Shown: positions 39,232 through 48,347 of the stretch, one piece after another | Layout: each line of letters starts with the position of its first letter | Position numbering within the stretch: the first letter of the stretch is position 1 | Source: Microbispora corallina | GTDB lineage: Bacteria > Actinomycetota > Actinomycetes > Streptosporangiales > Streptosporangiaceae | DNA: 64,000 nucleotides | NCBI RefSeq assembly: GCF_016863035.1 | Contig: NZ_BOOC01000013.1 | Coordinates: 62,001 to 126,000, forward strand | Reading direction: 5' to 3' | Position numbers and translations under genes: made by a program | The notes under the pieces: generated by a model | The model's database searches: none | The model's input: only the letters and a program-made list of their open reading frames with translations | What the model was told of the DNA's origin: nothing

Positions 39232-40047
39232 ATGATCGTGGTGACGGGCGCGACCGGAAACGTCGGACGGGTGCTGGTGCGGACGCTGGCCGCGGCGGGC
39301 GAGAAGGTGACGGCGGTCTCCCGCACGCCGGCCCCCCTCCCGGACGGCGTGGAGCACCGGCGGGCCGACCTGACCGCCCCCGGCAGCCTGCGCGGCGCCG
39401 TCGACGGCGCCCACGCGCTGTTCCTGCTCGTGGCGGGCGACGACCCGGACGCCCTCCTCGGCCTCGCCGCGGCCGGGGGCGTCCGCCGGGTCGTGCTGCT
39501 CTCGTCCCAGGGCGCGGGCACCCGGCCCGAGGCCTACCGCCACCCGGTGGCGTTCGAGGACGCCGTACGGCGGTCGGGCTTGGAGTGGACGATCCTGCGG
39601 CCGGGAGGCTTCGACTCCAACGCGTTCGCGTGGGCCGAGTCGATCCGTACCTCGCGGACGGCGGCCGCGCCGTTCGGCGACGTCGGCCTGCCGTCCGTCG
39701 ACCCGGCCGACATCGCGGAGGTGGCGGCCGCGGCCCTGGCCAGGACGGGCCACACCGGCCGGACGTACGAGCTGACGGGGCCCGCGGCCGTCACACCGAG
39801 GCAGCGGGCCGCGGCGATCGGCGACGCCGTCGGCGCGCCCGTCCGGTTCGCCGAGCAGAGCCGGGAGGAGGCCCGGGCGCGGATGCTCGAGGTCATGCCG
39901 GAGGCCGTGGTGGAGGGCACGCTCGCCATCCTGGGCGACCCGCTGCCGGCCGAGCGGGCGGTCAGCCCGGACGTGGAGCGCGTCCTCGGCCGCGCGCCGC
40001 GCTCCTTCGCCGACTGGGCGGCCCGCAACGCCGCCGCCTTCCGCTGA
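39232..40047 (+). CDS. NmrA-like NAD(P)H-binding oxidoreductase
   Basis: A 271-residue atypical SDR. IVVTGATGNVGRVLVRTLAA is the N-terminal glycine-rich cofactor loop, and WTILRPGGFDSNAFAW is characteristic of the quinone-reductase/NmrA-like group. It lacks the standard Tyr-x3-Lys pair in the usual place. Target of the divergent TetR. Might act as a redox sensor or as a quinone reductase. Confidence 0.88.
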   Translation: MIVVTGATGNVGRVLVRTLAAAGEKVTAVSRTPAPLPDGVEHRRADLTAPGSLRGAVDGAHALFLLVAGDDPDALLGLAAAGGVRRVVLLSSQGAGTRPEAYRHPVAFEDAVRRSGLEWTILRPGGFDSNAFAWAESIRTSRTAAAPFGDVGLPSVDPADIAEVAAAALARTGHTGRTYELTGPAAVTPRQRAAAIGDAVGAPVRFAEQSREEARARMLEVMPEAVVEGTLAILGDPLPAERAVSPDVERVLGRAPRSFADWAARNAAAFR

Positions 40048-40130
40048 CCACCGCACCGCACCGACCGGTCGCCGACGGGAAGTAATCCAACGACCACAAG
40101 CCGTTACACAGCGGCGCTACCCTTGGTGTC

Positions 40131-40727
40131 ATGACGAGCCTCCTCGATGACTGGCCCCACCCCCGCTCCGGCGGATGCGGCGACGACGACGGCGGCCCGC
40201 AGGCCTCCGACGACGGGGAGGGCGAGCTCGGCGTCCTCAGGCACGCCGAGCTCGTCGACGGCTCGATGATCTTCATGGCCCCGCAGATGCGCTTCCACGA
40301 GCGCATGCTGTACGGCCTGCGCACGGTCCTCAACGCGCAGGCGCCGGGAGACGTGGTCGCGGTCAGCAGGATGGACGTGCGGCTGGGCCGGCACCGCCGC
40401 ACCTGCCCCGACGTCTCGCTCGTCGACGACCTGGCCGCCGCCGACGACGCCCGGACCTATTACCTCCCGGAGGAGGTACGGCTGATCATCGAGGTCGTCG
40501 CCCCGGAGACCGAGGAGCCCGACCGGGACGTCAAGCCCCGGCACTACGCGGCCGCCGGGATCCCCCACTTCTGGCGGGTGGAGAACTCGGGCAACCGGCC
40601 GTTCGTCTACTCCTACGACCTCGACGCGGCCACGGGCGCCTACCAGGTCACCGGCATCCACCACTCCCGCATGACCGTGGACGCGCCCTTCCCCATCGAC
40701 ATCGACCTGGAACGGCTCCCCCGCTAG
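40131..40727 (+). CDS. Uma2-family (DUF820) nuclease-fold protein
   Basis: A 198-residue PD-(D/E)XK-fold protein. The typical sequence elements are present: VDGSMIFMAPQMRFHERML, TCPDVSLVDD, LIIEVVAPETEEPDRDVKPR and HYAAAGIPHFWRVE. These families are abundant in actinobacteria and cyanobacteria; biological function is not established despite the endonuclease fold. Single gene, no toxin-antitoxin partner adjacent. Confidence 0.87.
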   Translation: MTSLLDDWPHPRSGGCGDDDGGPQASDDGEGELGVLRHAELVDGSMIFMAPQMRFHERMLYGLRTVLNAQAPGDVVAVSRMDVRLGRHRRTCPDVSLVDDLAAADDARTYYLPEEVRLIIEVVAPETEEPDRDVKPRHYAAAGIPHFWRVENSGNRPFVYSYDLDAATGAYQVTGIHHSRMTVDAPFPIDIDLERLPR

Positions 40728-40734
40728 CGGGCCG

Positions 40735-41928
40735 TCAGGAGCGCAGCTCCTCCGTCGCGGCGGCCGGGACGACGGCGGGAGCCGGGCGACCGGCGACGAC
40801 GCCGGTCGCGATCTGCACGAGGCAGGCGGCGACGCCCGCGAGCAGGGGGACGGTCCAGCCGCCGGTCGCCTCGTGCAGCAGGCCGATGGCCAGCGGGCCG
40901 AGGGCGGCGAGCACGTACCCGCTCGACTGGGCGACGGCCGACAGCGCCGTCACGGAGGCCGCGTCCGGGGCCCGCAGCGCGATGATCAGCAGGGCGAGCG
41001 CGATCGACGCGCCCTGCCCGAGGCCAAGCACGATCATCCACAGCCACGGGACGGTCGCGGGCGCGAGCAGCACGCCGGCGTACCCCGCGATCGTGAGCAC
41101 CCCGGCCACGACCACGTGGGGGACCTGGGAGAGGGCCTTCCCCGCGTGCACGGGCACGGTGAGGGTGGCCGCGATCTGGGCGATGTTGGTCAGGCTGAGC
41201 AGATACCCGGCCTGGTCCGCGGGGATCCCGGCCGACTGGAAGATCGTCGGCAGCCAGGCCAGCACGATGTAGAACGTGAGCGACTGAAGGCCCATGAACG
41301 CCATGACGAACCAGGTCGTCCGGCTGCGCAGCAGGGCGCGGTACGGCCGGTGCCCGGCCCGCCCGCCACCGCCGTGCCTCCGGACGGCCTGGGGAGCCCA
41401 GAGGGCGACGGCCGCGAGGGCGAGGACGGCCGCCGAGCCGGCGGCGGCCCGCCAGCCCGCCCGCTCCGCGAGCGGCACGGCCGAGGCCGAGGCCACGGCG
41501 GCCCCGCCGACCAGGAACGAGACGTAGACCCCCGTCATCAGGCCGATCCGGCCGGGGAAGTGCTGCTTGACGATGCCGGGCATGGCCACATTCATGATCG
41601 CGATGGCCGTGCCGGCCAGGGCGGCGCCGGCGTACAGGGCCACGAGGCCGGGCGCGCTGCGCAGCGCCACCCCGGCGGCGAGGAGGACCAGGCCCGCCAG
41701 CAGCGTGCGGTCGAGGCCCATCCGGCCGGCCAGCGCCGGGGCCACCGGGCCGAGCAGGCCCAGGCACAGCACCATGACCGTCGTGATCGCCCCGCCCTGG
41801 GACGGGGTCAGACCGAGGTCGGCCATGACCGACGGCAGCAGCGGCGACACCCCGGCCAGCGCGGGCCTGAGGTTGAGGGCGGCCAGGACGAATCCCGCCA
41901 CCAGCAACACGCGTCCCCTATTGGCCAT
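40735..41928 (-). CDS. MFS transporter (CynX/NimT-like)
   Basis: A 397-residue major facilitator with 12 spans. LRPALAGVSPLLPSVMADLG after the first span and the repeated Gly/Ala-rich helices match the CynX/NimT subgroup for small organic anions or drugs. AAGGGGG precedes ATG 41928, which I chose over an upstream extension of 26 residues that would lack a membrane-protein-like start. No neighbour tells its cargo. Confidence 0.9.
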   Translation of the reverse strand: MANRGRVLLVAGFVLAALNLRPALAGVSPLLPSVMADLGLTPSQGGAITTVMVLCLGLLGPVAPALAGRMGLDRTLLAGLVLLAAGVALRSAPGLVALYAGAALAGTAIAIMNVAMPGIVKQHFPGRIGLMTGVYVSFLVGGAAVASASAVPLAERAGWRAAAGSAAVLALAAVALWAPQAVRRHGGGGRAGHRPYRALLRSRTTWFVMAFMGLQSLTFYIVLAWLPTIFQSAGIPADQAGYLLSLTNIAQIAATLTVPVHAGKALSQVPHVVVAGVLTIAGYAGVLLAPATVPWLWMIVLGLGQGASIALALLIIALRAPDAASVTALSAVAQSSGYVLAALGPLAIGLLHEATGGWTVPLLAGVAACLVQIATGVVAGRPAPAVVPAAATEELRS

Positions 41929-42022
41929 AATCCCCCTTTTCACCCCCCAAACCCTACAGATGTGAAGATGCGTGGCCACGAGAGGTCGCGTGACGCGGCG
42001 CCGCACATGAGTCCACCCTGTG

Positions 42023-42036
42023 TGACAACGTTGTCA
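42023..42036. promoter_or_regulatory. LacI palindrome, copy 1
   Basis: TGACAACGTTGTCA is a perfect 14-base palindrome found 30 bases before the LacI gene. The palindrome plus the following seven bases GCAGGCC recur exactly at 46317-46337 before the binding-protein gene, defining a two-site regulon. Confidence 0.85.
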
Positions 42037-42065
42037 GCAGGCCTGATATGGGAGATGATCCGGGG

Positions 42066-43112
42066 GTGGGAGACACGAGGCGCGGGCGTCCGACCATGAA
42101 CGACGTGGCGGCCGCGGCGGGGGTGGCGTTGAAGACGGTCTCCCGTGTCGTCAACCAGGAGCCCGGCGTCAACGCCGCCACGGCCGAGCGGGTCCACGCG
42201 GCCATCGACCTGCTGGGCTACCGGCGCAACGACAGCGCCCGGACCCTGCGAAGCGGCCGCACCGCGAGCATCGGGCTCGTGATCGAAGACGTCGCCGACC
42301 CCTTCTACTCCAGCCTGAGCAGGGCGGTGGAGGAGGTCGCGCTGCGGCACGGCCACCTGCTCTTCACCGGTTCGTCCCGTGAGTCGCCGGAGCGGGAGCG
42401 CGAGCTCGTGCTGGCCTTCTGCGCACGCCGGGTGGACGGGCTGATCATCGTGCCGGCCGGCCAGGACCACGGCTATCTGGAGCCCGAGTTCGCGGACGGC
42501 ATCAGGGCGGTCTTCGCCGACCGGCCCCCGGGCGCCGGGTGCGAGGCCGACGCCGTGCTGTGCGACAACGTGGGCGGCGCCCGCACGGCGACGGCCCATC
42601 TGGTCGCGGGCGGCCATCGCCGCATCGCCTTCCTCGGCGACTCCCCGACGATCTTCACGGCGCGCGAGCGGCTGCGCGGCCACCGCGCGGCGCTGGCGGA
42701 GGCCGGCCTGCCGTACGACGAGGGCCTGGTGACGATGGGCCCGCCCGACCCGGACAGGCTGCGGGCCGACCTCGCCCGCCTGCTCGCGGCCGCCGACCCG
42801 CCGACCGCCCTGGTCACCGGCAACGGCCGGTTCACCGTGGACACGCTCCGGGCGCTCGCCGCGCTGTCCCCCGCCCCCGTACGGCTCGGCGCGGAGCCGT
42901 ACCTGGGGGGTCTGGCCCTGGTGGGGTTCGACGACTTCGAGCCGGCCGACCTGCTCGGGATCACAGTGGTGGCGCAGGACCCCGGGCGGATGGGCCGGAC
43001 GGCGGCCGAACTGCTGTTCGGCCGCCTGTCCGGCGACGAGGGCCCGGCGCGGCGCGCCGAGGTGCCCACGCGGCTCATCCCGCGCGGATCGGGCGAGCTG
43101 CCCCCGGCCTGA
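42066..43112 (+). CDS. LacI-family regulator of the adjacent sugar ABC operon
   Basis: A 348-residue regulator. The HTH and hinge read RRGRPTMNDVAAAAGVALKT, VSRVVNQEPGVNAATAERV and RTLRSGRTASIGLVIED; the effector domain follows with ALVTGNGRFTVDTLRAL and LALVGFDDFE. It ends four bases before the convergent permease gene's stop. I chose GTG 42066; an ATG at 42048 is also possible. The palindrome upstream indicates autoregulation together with control of the ABC operon. Confidence 0.92.
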   Translation: MGDTRRGRPTMNDVAAAAGVALKTVSRVVNQEPGVNAATAERVHAAIDLLGYRRNDSARTLRSGRTASIGLVIEDVADPFYSSLSRAVEEVALRHGHLLFTGSSRESPERERELVLAFCARRVDGLIIVPAGQDHGYLEPEFADGIRAVFADRPPGAGCEADAVLCDNVGGARTATAHLVAGGHRRIAFLGDSPTIFTARERLRGHRAALAEAGLPYDEGLVTMGPPDPDRLRADLARLLAAADPPTALVTGNGRFTVDTLRALAALSPAPVRLGAEPYLGGLALVGFDDFEPADLLGITVVAQDPGRMGRTAAELLFGRLSGDEGPARRAEVPTRLIPRGSGELPPA

Positions 43113-43115
43113 GCG

Positions 43116-44009
43116 TCAGCCCTTGAGCGCGCCCGCCATGAGGCCGCGCATGAAGAACCTGCCGAGCAACAGGTAGATCAGCATCGTCGGGATCGACGCC
43201 AGGATGGCCGCCGCCATCTGCTGGCTGTACGGCGTCGTCACCGCGCCCGCGATGTTGTTGAGCATGACCGTGGTGGGCCAGGAGGTCGGCCCGGTGAGGA
43301 AGACGGCGAACAGGAAGTCGTTCCACATCGAGGTGAACTGCCAGATGATGACCACGGCGAACGCCGGGCCGGAGACGGGCAGCACGATCGACCACAGCGT
43401 GCGCAGCATGCCGGCGCCGTCGACGCGCGAGGCCTCGATCAGCTCGTCCGGGATCGTGACGTAGTAGTTCCGGAAGATCAGCGTGCAGATCGGGATGCCG
43501 TACACGACGTGGGCGAGCACGAGCCCGGGGATGCCGCCGTACAGGGAGATGCCGAGGGTGTCCCCCAGGTTCACCATGAGCTGCACGAGCGGGATCATCA
43601 CGCCCTGGTACGGGATGAACATGCCGAACAGGAACAACGTGAAGACCACGTCGGCGCCGGGGAAGCGCCACTTCGACAGCACGTACCCGTTCAGCGAGCC
43701 CAGGGCGGCCGAGATGAGCGAGCCCGGGACGGCGAGCAGGACGCTGTTGACGATGCCGGGTTCGAGCTTCTCCCAGGCGACGCTCCACGCCTCGGTGGTC
43801 CACACCTGGGGCAGGTTCCACGCCTGGGCGGGGTCGGCCTCGCTGAGCGGCTTGAAGCTGGTCACGAGCAGGACGTAGACCGGCAGCAGGAAGACGACGA
43901 CGAACAGGATCAGCAGGACCAGCCGCACCCAGCGGGCGGTGGTCCCCCGCCCTCCCGCCCGGGCCACCGGGGCGACGCGGGGGGCCTTCTGAACGACTTC
44001 CGCGGTCAT
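43116..44009 (-). CDS. Sugar ABC transporter permease (MalG type)
   Basis: A 297-residue permease with six spans. The EAA loop is DELIEASRVDGAGMLRTLWS, and the C terminus ends GRFFMRGLMAGALKG, like MalG proteins. Its ATG overlaps the stop of the other permease (ATGA). Last gene of the binding-protein/permease operon. Confidence 0.93.
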   Translation of the reverse strand: MTAEVVQKAPRVAPVARAGGRGTTARWVRLVLLILFVVVFLLPVYVLLVTSFKPLSEADPAQAWNLPQVWTTEAWSVAWEKLEPGIVNSVLLAVPGSLISAALGSLNGYVLSKWRFPGADVVFTLFLFGMFIPYQGVMIPLVQLMVNLGDTLGISLYGGIPGLVLAHVVYGIPICTLIFRNYYVTIPDELIEASRVDGAGMLRTLWSIVLPVSGPAFAVVIIWQFTSMWNDFLFAVFLTGPTSWPTTVMLNNIAGAVTTPYSQQMAAAILASIPTMLIYLLLGRFFMRGLMAGALKG

Positions 44010-44905
44010 GAACGGTTCCCCTTACGGGCGTTCCAGATCAGGTAGGGCACGACGAAGACCGCGACGGACAGCACGATGTAGGACGCGATCGTCGCGCCCT
44101 TCGCCGGGTCGTGGGAGTCGTACACGGCCGTCCACATGAAGGTCGCGGGCACGTCCGTGATGATCTGCTTTCCGGACACGGACACGACGAGGTCGAAGAC
44201 CTTCAGCGAGATGTGCCCGAGGATGATCAGGGCGGACAGCGTCACCGGGCGCAGCATCGGCAGGATGACGTGCCGGTAGACCTGCCACTCGCTGCATCCG
44301 TCGACACGCGCGGCCTCGCGCAGCTCCTCCGGCACGCCACGGAAGCCGGCGAGGAAGAGCGCCATGATGTATCCGGACATCTGCCAGATCGCGGGGATCG
44401 CCATCGCGGCCATCCCCCAGTCGGGGTCGCGGAACCACTGCCACTGCAGGACGTCGAGCCCGAGGTAGTGGAACAGCCGGTTGAGCCCGCCCGCGTGCTC
44501 CCCGGTCCCGCTGTTCATCAGCCACCGCCACACGACGCCGGTGGCGATGAACGAGATGGCCATCGGGAACAGGTAGACGGCGCGGAAGCCGCTCTCGGCC
44601 CGGATCCCCTTCTCCATCAGGAACGCCAGGAACCAGCCGAGGACGAGCGCGCCGCCGACGAACACGACGGTGAAGACCAGGGCGTGCCGGACCGACAGGC
44701 CCCAGCGCTCCTCGCTCCAGATGCCGGTGAAGTTGGCGAGGCCGACGAAGTGTCCCGGGATCTCGGCGATCTCGTCGTGCTTGTCGGTCATCGCGACCCT
44801 GAAGTTCCACCCCAGAAGGCCGTACACGAAGACCGCGATGAGGATGATGGACGGCGACACCAGGAGCAGCCCGGGCAGCCATCTGCGCACCCGCGTCACA
44901 TGCAC
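44006..44905 (-). CDS. Sugar ABC transporter permease (MalF type)
   Basis: A 299-residue permease with six spans beginning LPGLLLVSPSIILIAVFVYG. The EAA loop is EELREAARVDGCSEWQVYRH. It pairs with the downstream permease. GAGAGGT precedes ATG 44905. It is separated from the binding-protein gene by 69 bases containing a strong hairpin. Confidence 0.93.
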   Translation of the reverse strand: MHVTRVRRWLPGLLLVSPSIILIAVFVYGLLGWNFRVAMTDKHDEIAEIPGHFVGLANFTGIWSEERWGLSVRHALVFTVVFVGGALVLGWFLAFLMEKGIRAESGFRAVYLFPMAISFIATGVVWRWLMNSGTGEHAGGLNRLFHYLGLDVLQWQWFRDPDWGMAAMAIPAIWQMSGYIMALFLAGFRGVPEELREAARVDGCSEWQVYRHVILPMLRPVTLSALIILGHISLKVFDLVVSVSGKQIITDVPATFMWTAVYDSHDPAKGATIASYIVLSVAVFVVPYLIWNARKGNRS

Positions 44906-44920
44906 CTCTCAGAAGTCACG

Positions 44921-44963
44921 TACGGCCCACGCCCGGGCGGCAGGCGTCGGGGCGTGGGCCGTA
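44921..44963 (-). terminator. Hairpin between binding-protein and permease genes
   Basis: Perfect 13-base arms TACGGCCCACGCC and GGCGTGGGCCGTA around a 17-base loop. Such elements after binding-protein genes often stop most transcripts or protect the binding-protein message, so it is made in excess over the permeases. Confidence 0.65.
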
Positions 44964-44974
44964 CCGGAGATCGG

Positions 44975-46261
44975 CTACTGGCCGCTGGCCTTGGCCGCGG
45001 CCACCAGCGCCTGCTGGAGCTTGGCCACGTCCTGGTCCTGCTGGAACAGGCCGACGGCGTCGGTGATCGCGGTGCGCCACTGGTCGTTGGCCACGACGCC
45101 GTGCTGGATCGACCCGGCCAGCTTGTCGGACGCCCACTGCTGGAGGCTCCAGGCCAGGTAGTCCTTGTAGAGGGACGTGTCGGCGTCCTTGCGCGACGGG
45201 ATCGAGCCCTTCAGCGGGTTGAACGCGTCCTGACCCTCCTTGCTGGCCGCCACCTTCAGCCACGCGATCGCGCCGTCGCGGTTGGGCGCGCCCTTCGGCA
45301 GCGTGAAGCTGTCCGACAGCCACATGAACGTGCCGTCCGTGCCCGGGGACGCCGCCCAGTCGAAGTCCTTGTGCGCGGTCTTGCCGATGCCGCCGGGAGC
45401 CGGGTTCTGGAAGTACCCGTAAGCCCAGTCACCCATGATGTTGAACGCCGCGTCGCCGTCGGCCACCTGCTTGGCGGCCGGCTGCCAGTCGTCCTGCGGG
45501 GTGCCGGCGTACGACAGGACGGTCTTGTAGTTCTCCAGCGCCTTGGTGACGTTGGCGTTCGACCAGTCCGAGTTGGCCGTCCACAGCTGGTTGTAGACGT
45601 CGGTGCCGAGCGAGCCGCACAGCACGCTCTCCAGCAGGTGCACCAGCGTCCACTGCGAACCGATCGACAGCGGGATCTTGCCGGTCTTCTTCACCTTGCC
45701 GAGATCGGCGATGAACTCGTCCATCGTCTTCGGCGCCGCGGAGATCCCGGCGTCCTTGAGGACGGACGGGTTGTACCACAGGACGTTCGATCGGTGGATG
45801 TTCACCGGCACCGAGTAGATCTGGCCCTGCACGGAGATCTGGTCGACGAGCTGCTGCGGCAGCACGTCCCTGAGCTTCAGCTCGTCGTACAGGAAGTTCA
45901 GGGACTCCAGCTTGCCGCCCTTGATGTAGCCCTGGAGCTCGGCGCCGGCGTGGCCCTGGAAGGTGTCCGGGGGCTGGTTGGCCTGCAGCTTGCTCGACAG
46001 CAGCGCGCGGGCCTGGTCGCCGGAGCCGCCCGCGACGGCCGCGTCGAAGAAGGTGAACTGCGGGTACTGCTTGGCGAAGATCTGGCGCATCGCCTTGAGG
46101 CCGTCGGACTCACCGGGGCCCGTCCACCACGAGAAGACTTCGACCTTCTTCTGCGCGGCCTGACCGCCTCCGCTCGCCTTGTCGTCGCCCTTTCCACAGG
46201 CGGACAGAGTGAGCAGACCTGCCACAGAGACCGCGACGGCCGCCATCCACCGTCGTCTCAT
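44975..46261 (-). CDS. Sugar ABC transporter substrate-binding lipoprotein
   Basis: A 428-residue solute-binding protein. A short basic N terminus, hydrophobic segment and LTLSAC lipobox give a classic Sec lipoprotein. The mature protein has FSWWTGPGESDGLKAM and SVPVNIHRSNVLWYNP, matching family 1 carbohydrate-binding proteins. GAAGGGAA precedes ATG 46261. The LacI palindrome lies 56 bases upstream. No ATPase gene accompanies the operon. Confidence 0.93.
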   Translation of the reverse strand: MRRRWMAAVAVSVAGLLTLSACGKGDDKASGGGQAAQKKVEVFSWWTGPGESDGLKAMRQIFAKQYPQFTFFDAAVAGGSGDQARALLSSKLQANQPPDTFQGHAGAELQGYIKGGKLESLNFLYDELKLRDVLPQQLVDQISVQGQIYSVPVNIHRSNVLWYNPSVLKDAGISAAPKTMDEFIADLGKVKKTGKIPLSIGSQWTLVHLLESVLCGSLGTDVYNQLWTANSDWSNANVTKALENYKTVLSYAGTPQDDWQPAAKQVADGDAAFNIMGDWAYGYFQNPAPGGIGKTAHKDFDWAASPGTDGTFMWLSDSFTLPKGAPNRDGAIAWLKVAASKEGQDAFNPLKGSIPSRKDADTSLYKDYLAWSLQQWASDKLAGSIQHGVVANDQWRTAITDAVGLFQQDQDVAKLQQALVAAAKASGQ

Positions 46262-46316
46262 CGCAACATTCCCTTCGGGATTGGTGAAGAAAAGGCCCCC
46301 CCGATCACAAGGCCGC

Positions 46317-46330
46317 TGACAACGTTGTCA
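46317..46330. promoter_or_regulatory. LacI palindrome, copy 2
   Basis: TGACAACGTTGTCA, identical to the site at 42023-42036, with the same seven following bases. It lies between the divergent binding-protein and ABC exporter genes, 56 bases from the former and 124 from the latter. Confidence 0.85.
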
Positions 46331-46453
46331 GCAGGCCCAATCAACCCACTTCCGACCATGCGGCGTCAAGTTTGTCCGGATAACGTCTCTGCATACGAGG
46401 GCCTGACCCGGACGACCGTGGGAAATGTCGGTGCGGGCGCACACACTGCTCCC

Positions 46454-48346
46454 ATGACGGTGACGACGCAAGCGGATTCCGAGGACGACCTCCCGACTCT
46501 GGCCGAGGTCGACTCGCCGTTGTGGTTCCGCCACGGCGACACCATGGCCGTGCTCGGCTTCATGACGATGGCGCGTCGGCTGCCCGGCCTGATCCGCCAG
46601 GCTCTGGCCATGGCGTGGGAGGCGAGCCCGCGCGACACGCTCGTCAGTGTCATCCTGAGCATCCTCGGCGGTGTGTTCACGGCCTTCGGACTGCTGGCCA
46701 CAACGGGTGTGCTGACGGCGCTGTTCGAGGCCGGCCCCACACCGGAGCGGATCCGGGCTGCACTGCCCAGCCTTCTGCTGGTGGGCCTCGCAGCGGCGGC
46801 CCGCACGGCGCTGCAGGCGGGTGCGGGCTGGGCCCAGTCCAGGCTCGACCCGCAGGTCGAACGGATCAGCGAGGAGCGGCTGTACGGCCTGACCAGCCTC
46901 GTCGACCTCGTCTGCTTCGACGACCCCGAATTCCACGACGCGCTGCAGCGGGCGCGCCTGCGCGGCATGTCGATGGCTTCGATGGTGGTAACCACCACCA
47001 TCGACGTCCTCACCGGCGCCGTCGGCATCGCCGCCGCGGCCGGTGTTCTGGGCGTGCTCCACCCCGTGCTGCTCCTTCTGCTCCTGCTCGCCGTCCTTCC
47101 GGACGCCTGGGCGGCGGTCCGCTCGGCCCGGATGGGCTACCGGACCGATCTACTGCTCATCCCGGCGCGCCGGCGCAAGTGGATCATCGAGGAGCTCCTG
47201 GCGGACAAGGACACCGCCGCCGAGGTGCGCTCGTTCACGATGCGGGGCTTCCTGCTGCGGATGTTCGACTCCGTCGCGCGCGGCGAGCAGCGGGTGATGC
47301 TCGACCTGGCCAGGCGGCAGACCTATGCCAGGATCATGGGTGAGGGCCTGGGCGGCATCGGCCAGGCCGCCGTGTACGTGGCGCTCGGCGTGCTACTCGC
47401 GATCGGAGCCGTTCCGCTCGCGGTCGCCGGCACCGCCGTGCTCGCCATCCGGTCCGGGCAGGCCTCACTGGCGAGCTTCATGTACGCCACCAACAGGCTT
47501 TACGAGCAGGGGCTTTACTTCACCGACTTCATCGACTTCGTCTCTGAAGCGGAGTCGCGAATCCCCAGCGGCCGCACCAGGGAAGCGCCCCCAGGTTTCC
47601 GGCACCTGACCGTCGAGGACATCACCTTTTCCTACCCAGCTTCCGCAACTCAGGCCCTGCGTGGAGTGTCGATCCGCATCGATAGGGGCGAAGTGGTGGC
47701 CCTCGTCGGAGAGAACGGCTCGGGCAAGTCGACGCTCGCGAAGATCCTCGCCGGGCTCTACGAGCCGGACGGCGGCCGCGTGCTGTGGGACGACGTCGAC
47801 CTGCGCGAGGTCGACCCCGACACGCTGAGGAGCAGGATCGCGGTCATCGCGCAGGACCACACCCGCTGGCCGCTGACGGCCCGGCACAACATCACCATGG
47901 GCATGGACAAGGGCGAGGACGAGGTGGTCCGCGCCGCCCAGGTCGCGGGCGCCGACCAGGTCATCGCGGAGCTGCCGAACGGCTACCGCACGCTGCTCGA
48001 CCGCCGCTTCAAGGACGGCCACGAGCTGTCCGGCGGCCAGTGGCAGCGGATCGCCGTCGCCCGGGGCTTCTACCGCGACGCCCCGCTGCTGATCTGCGAC
48101 GAGCCGACGGCCGCGCTCGACGCCCGGGCTGAGCACGCGCTGTTCGAGCGCATCCGGCAGCACGCCGACGGCCGCACGGTCCTGCTCATCACGCACCGCC
48201 TCGCCAGCGTCCGGTACGCCGACCGGATCTACGTGCTCGACCACGGCCAGGTGCGCGAGCAGGGCACGCACGAGGAGCTGATGACGGTCGACGGCCTCTA
48301 CGCCGAGCTGTACAACCTCCAGGCCCAGGCCTACCGCACCGCCTGA
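46454..48346 (+). CDS. ABC exporter half-transporter (membrane plus ATPase domains)
   Basis: A 630-residue fused half-transporter. Residues 60-330 hold about six spans of an exporter-type membrane domain with intracellular helices, and residues 385-630 hold the ATPase: Walker A GENGSGKST at about 419-427, Q loop IAQDHTRWP, signature LSGGQWQRIAVA, Walker B LLICDEPTAALDA and switch His in LLITHRLASV. No exported substrate can be inferred; it could homodimerise. ATG 46454 has no clear ribosome site. It is divergent from the sugar ABC operon. Confidence 0.92.
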   Translation: MTVTTQADSEDDLPTLAEVDSPLWFRHGDTMAVLGFMTMARRLPGLIRQALAMAWEASPRDTLVSVILSILGGVFTAFGLLATTGVLTALFEAGPTPERIRAALPSLLLVGLAAAARTALQAGAGWAQSRLDPQVERISEERLYGLTSLVDLVCFDDPEFHDALQRARLRGMSMASMVVTTTIDVLTGAVGIAAAAGVLGVLHPVLLLLLLLAVLPDAWAAVRSARMGYRTDLLLIPARRRKWIIEELLADKDTAAEVRSFTMRGFLLRMFDSVARGEQRVMLDLARRQTYARIMGEGLGGIGQAAVYVALGVLLAIGAVPLAVAGTAVLAIRSGQASLASFMYATNRLYEQGLYFTDFIDFVSEAESRIPSGRTREAPPGFRHLTVEDITFSYPASATQALRGVSIRIDRGEVVALVGENGSGKSTLAKILAGLYEPDGGRVLWDDVDLREVDPDTLRSRIAVIAQDHTRWPLTARHNITMGMDKGEDEVVRAAQVAGADQVIAELPNGYRTLLDRRFKDGHELSGGQWQRIAVARGFYRDAPLLICDEPTAALDARAEHALFERIRQHADGRTVLLITHRLASVRYADRIYVLDHGQVREQGTHEELMTVDGLYAELYNLQAQAYRTA

Positions 48347-48347
48347 G

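Noticed and set aside
40131-40727. Uma2 protein as a transposon or restriction component
   Set aside because: It stands alone without a methylase, transposase or repeat, so only a family label is warranted.
44111-48346. A 1411-codon frame combining the sugar transporter region with the ABC exporter
   Set aside because: Only the part from 46454 has exporter motifs; the rest lies antisense to real binding-protein and permease genes.
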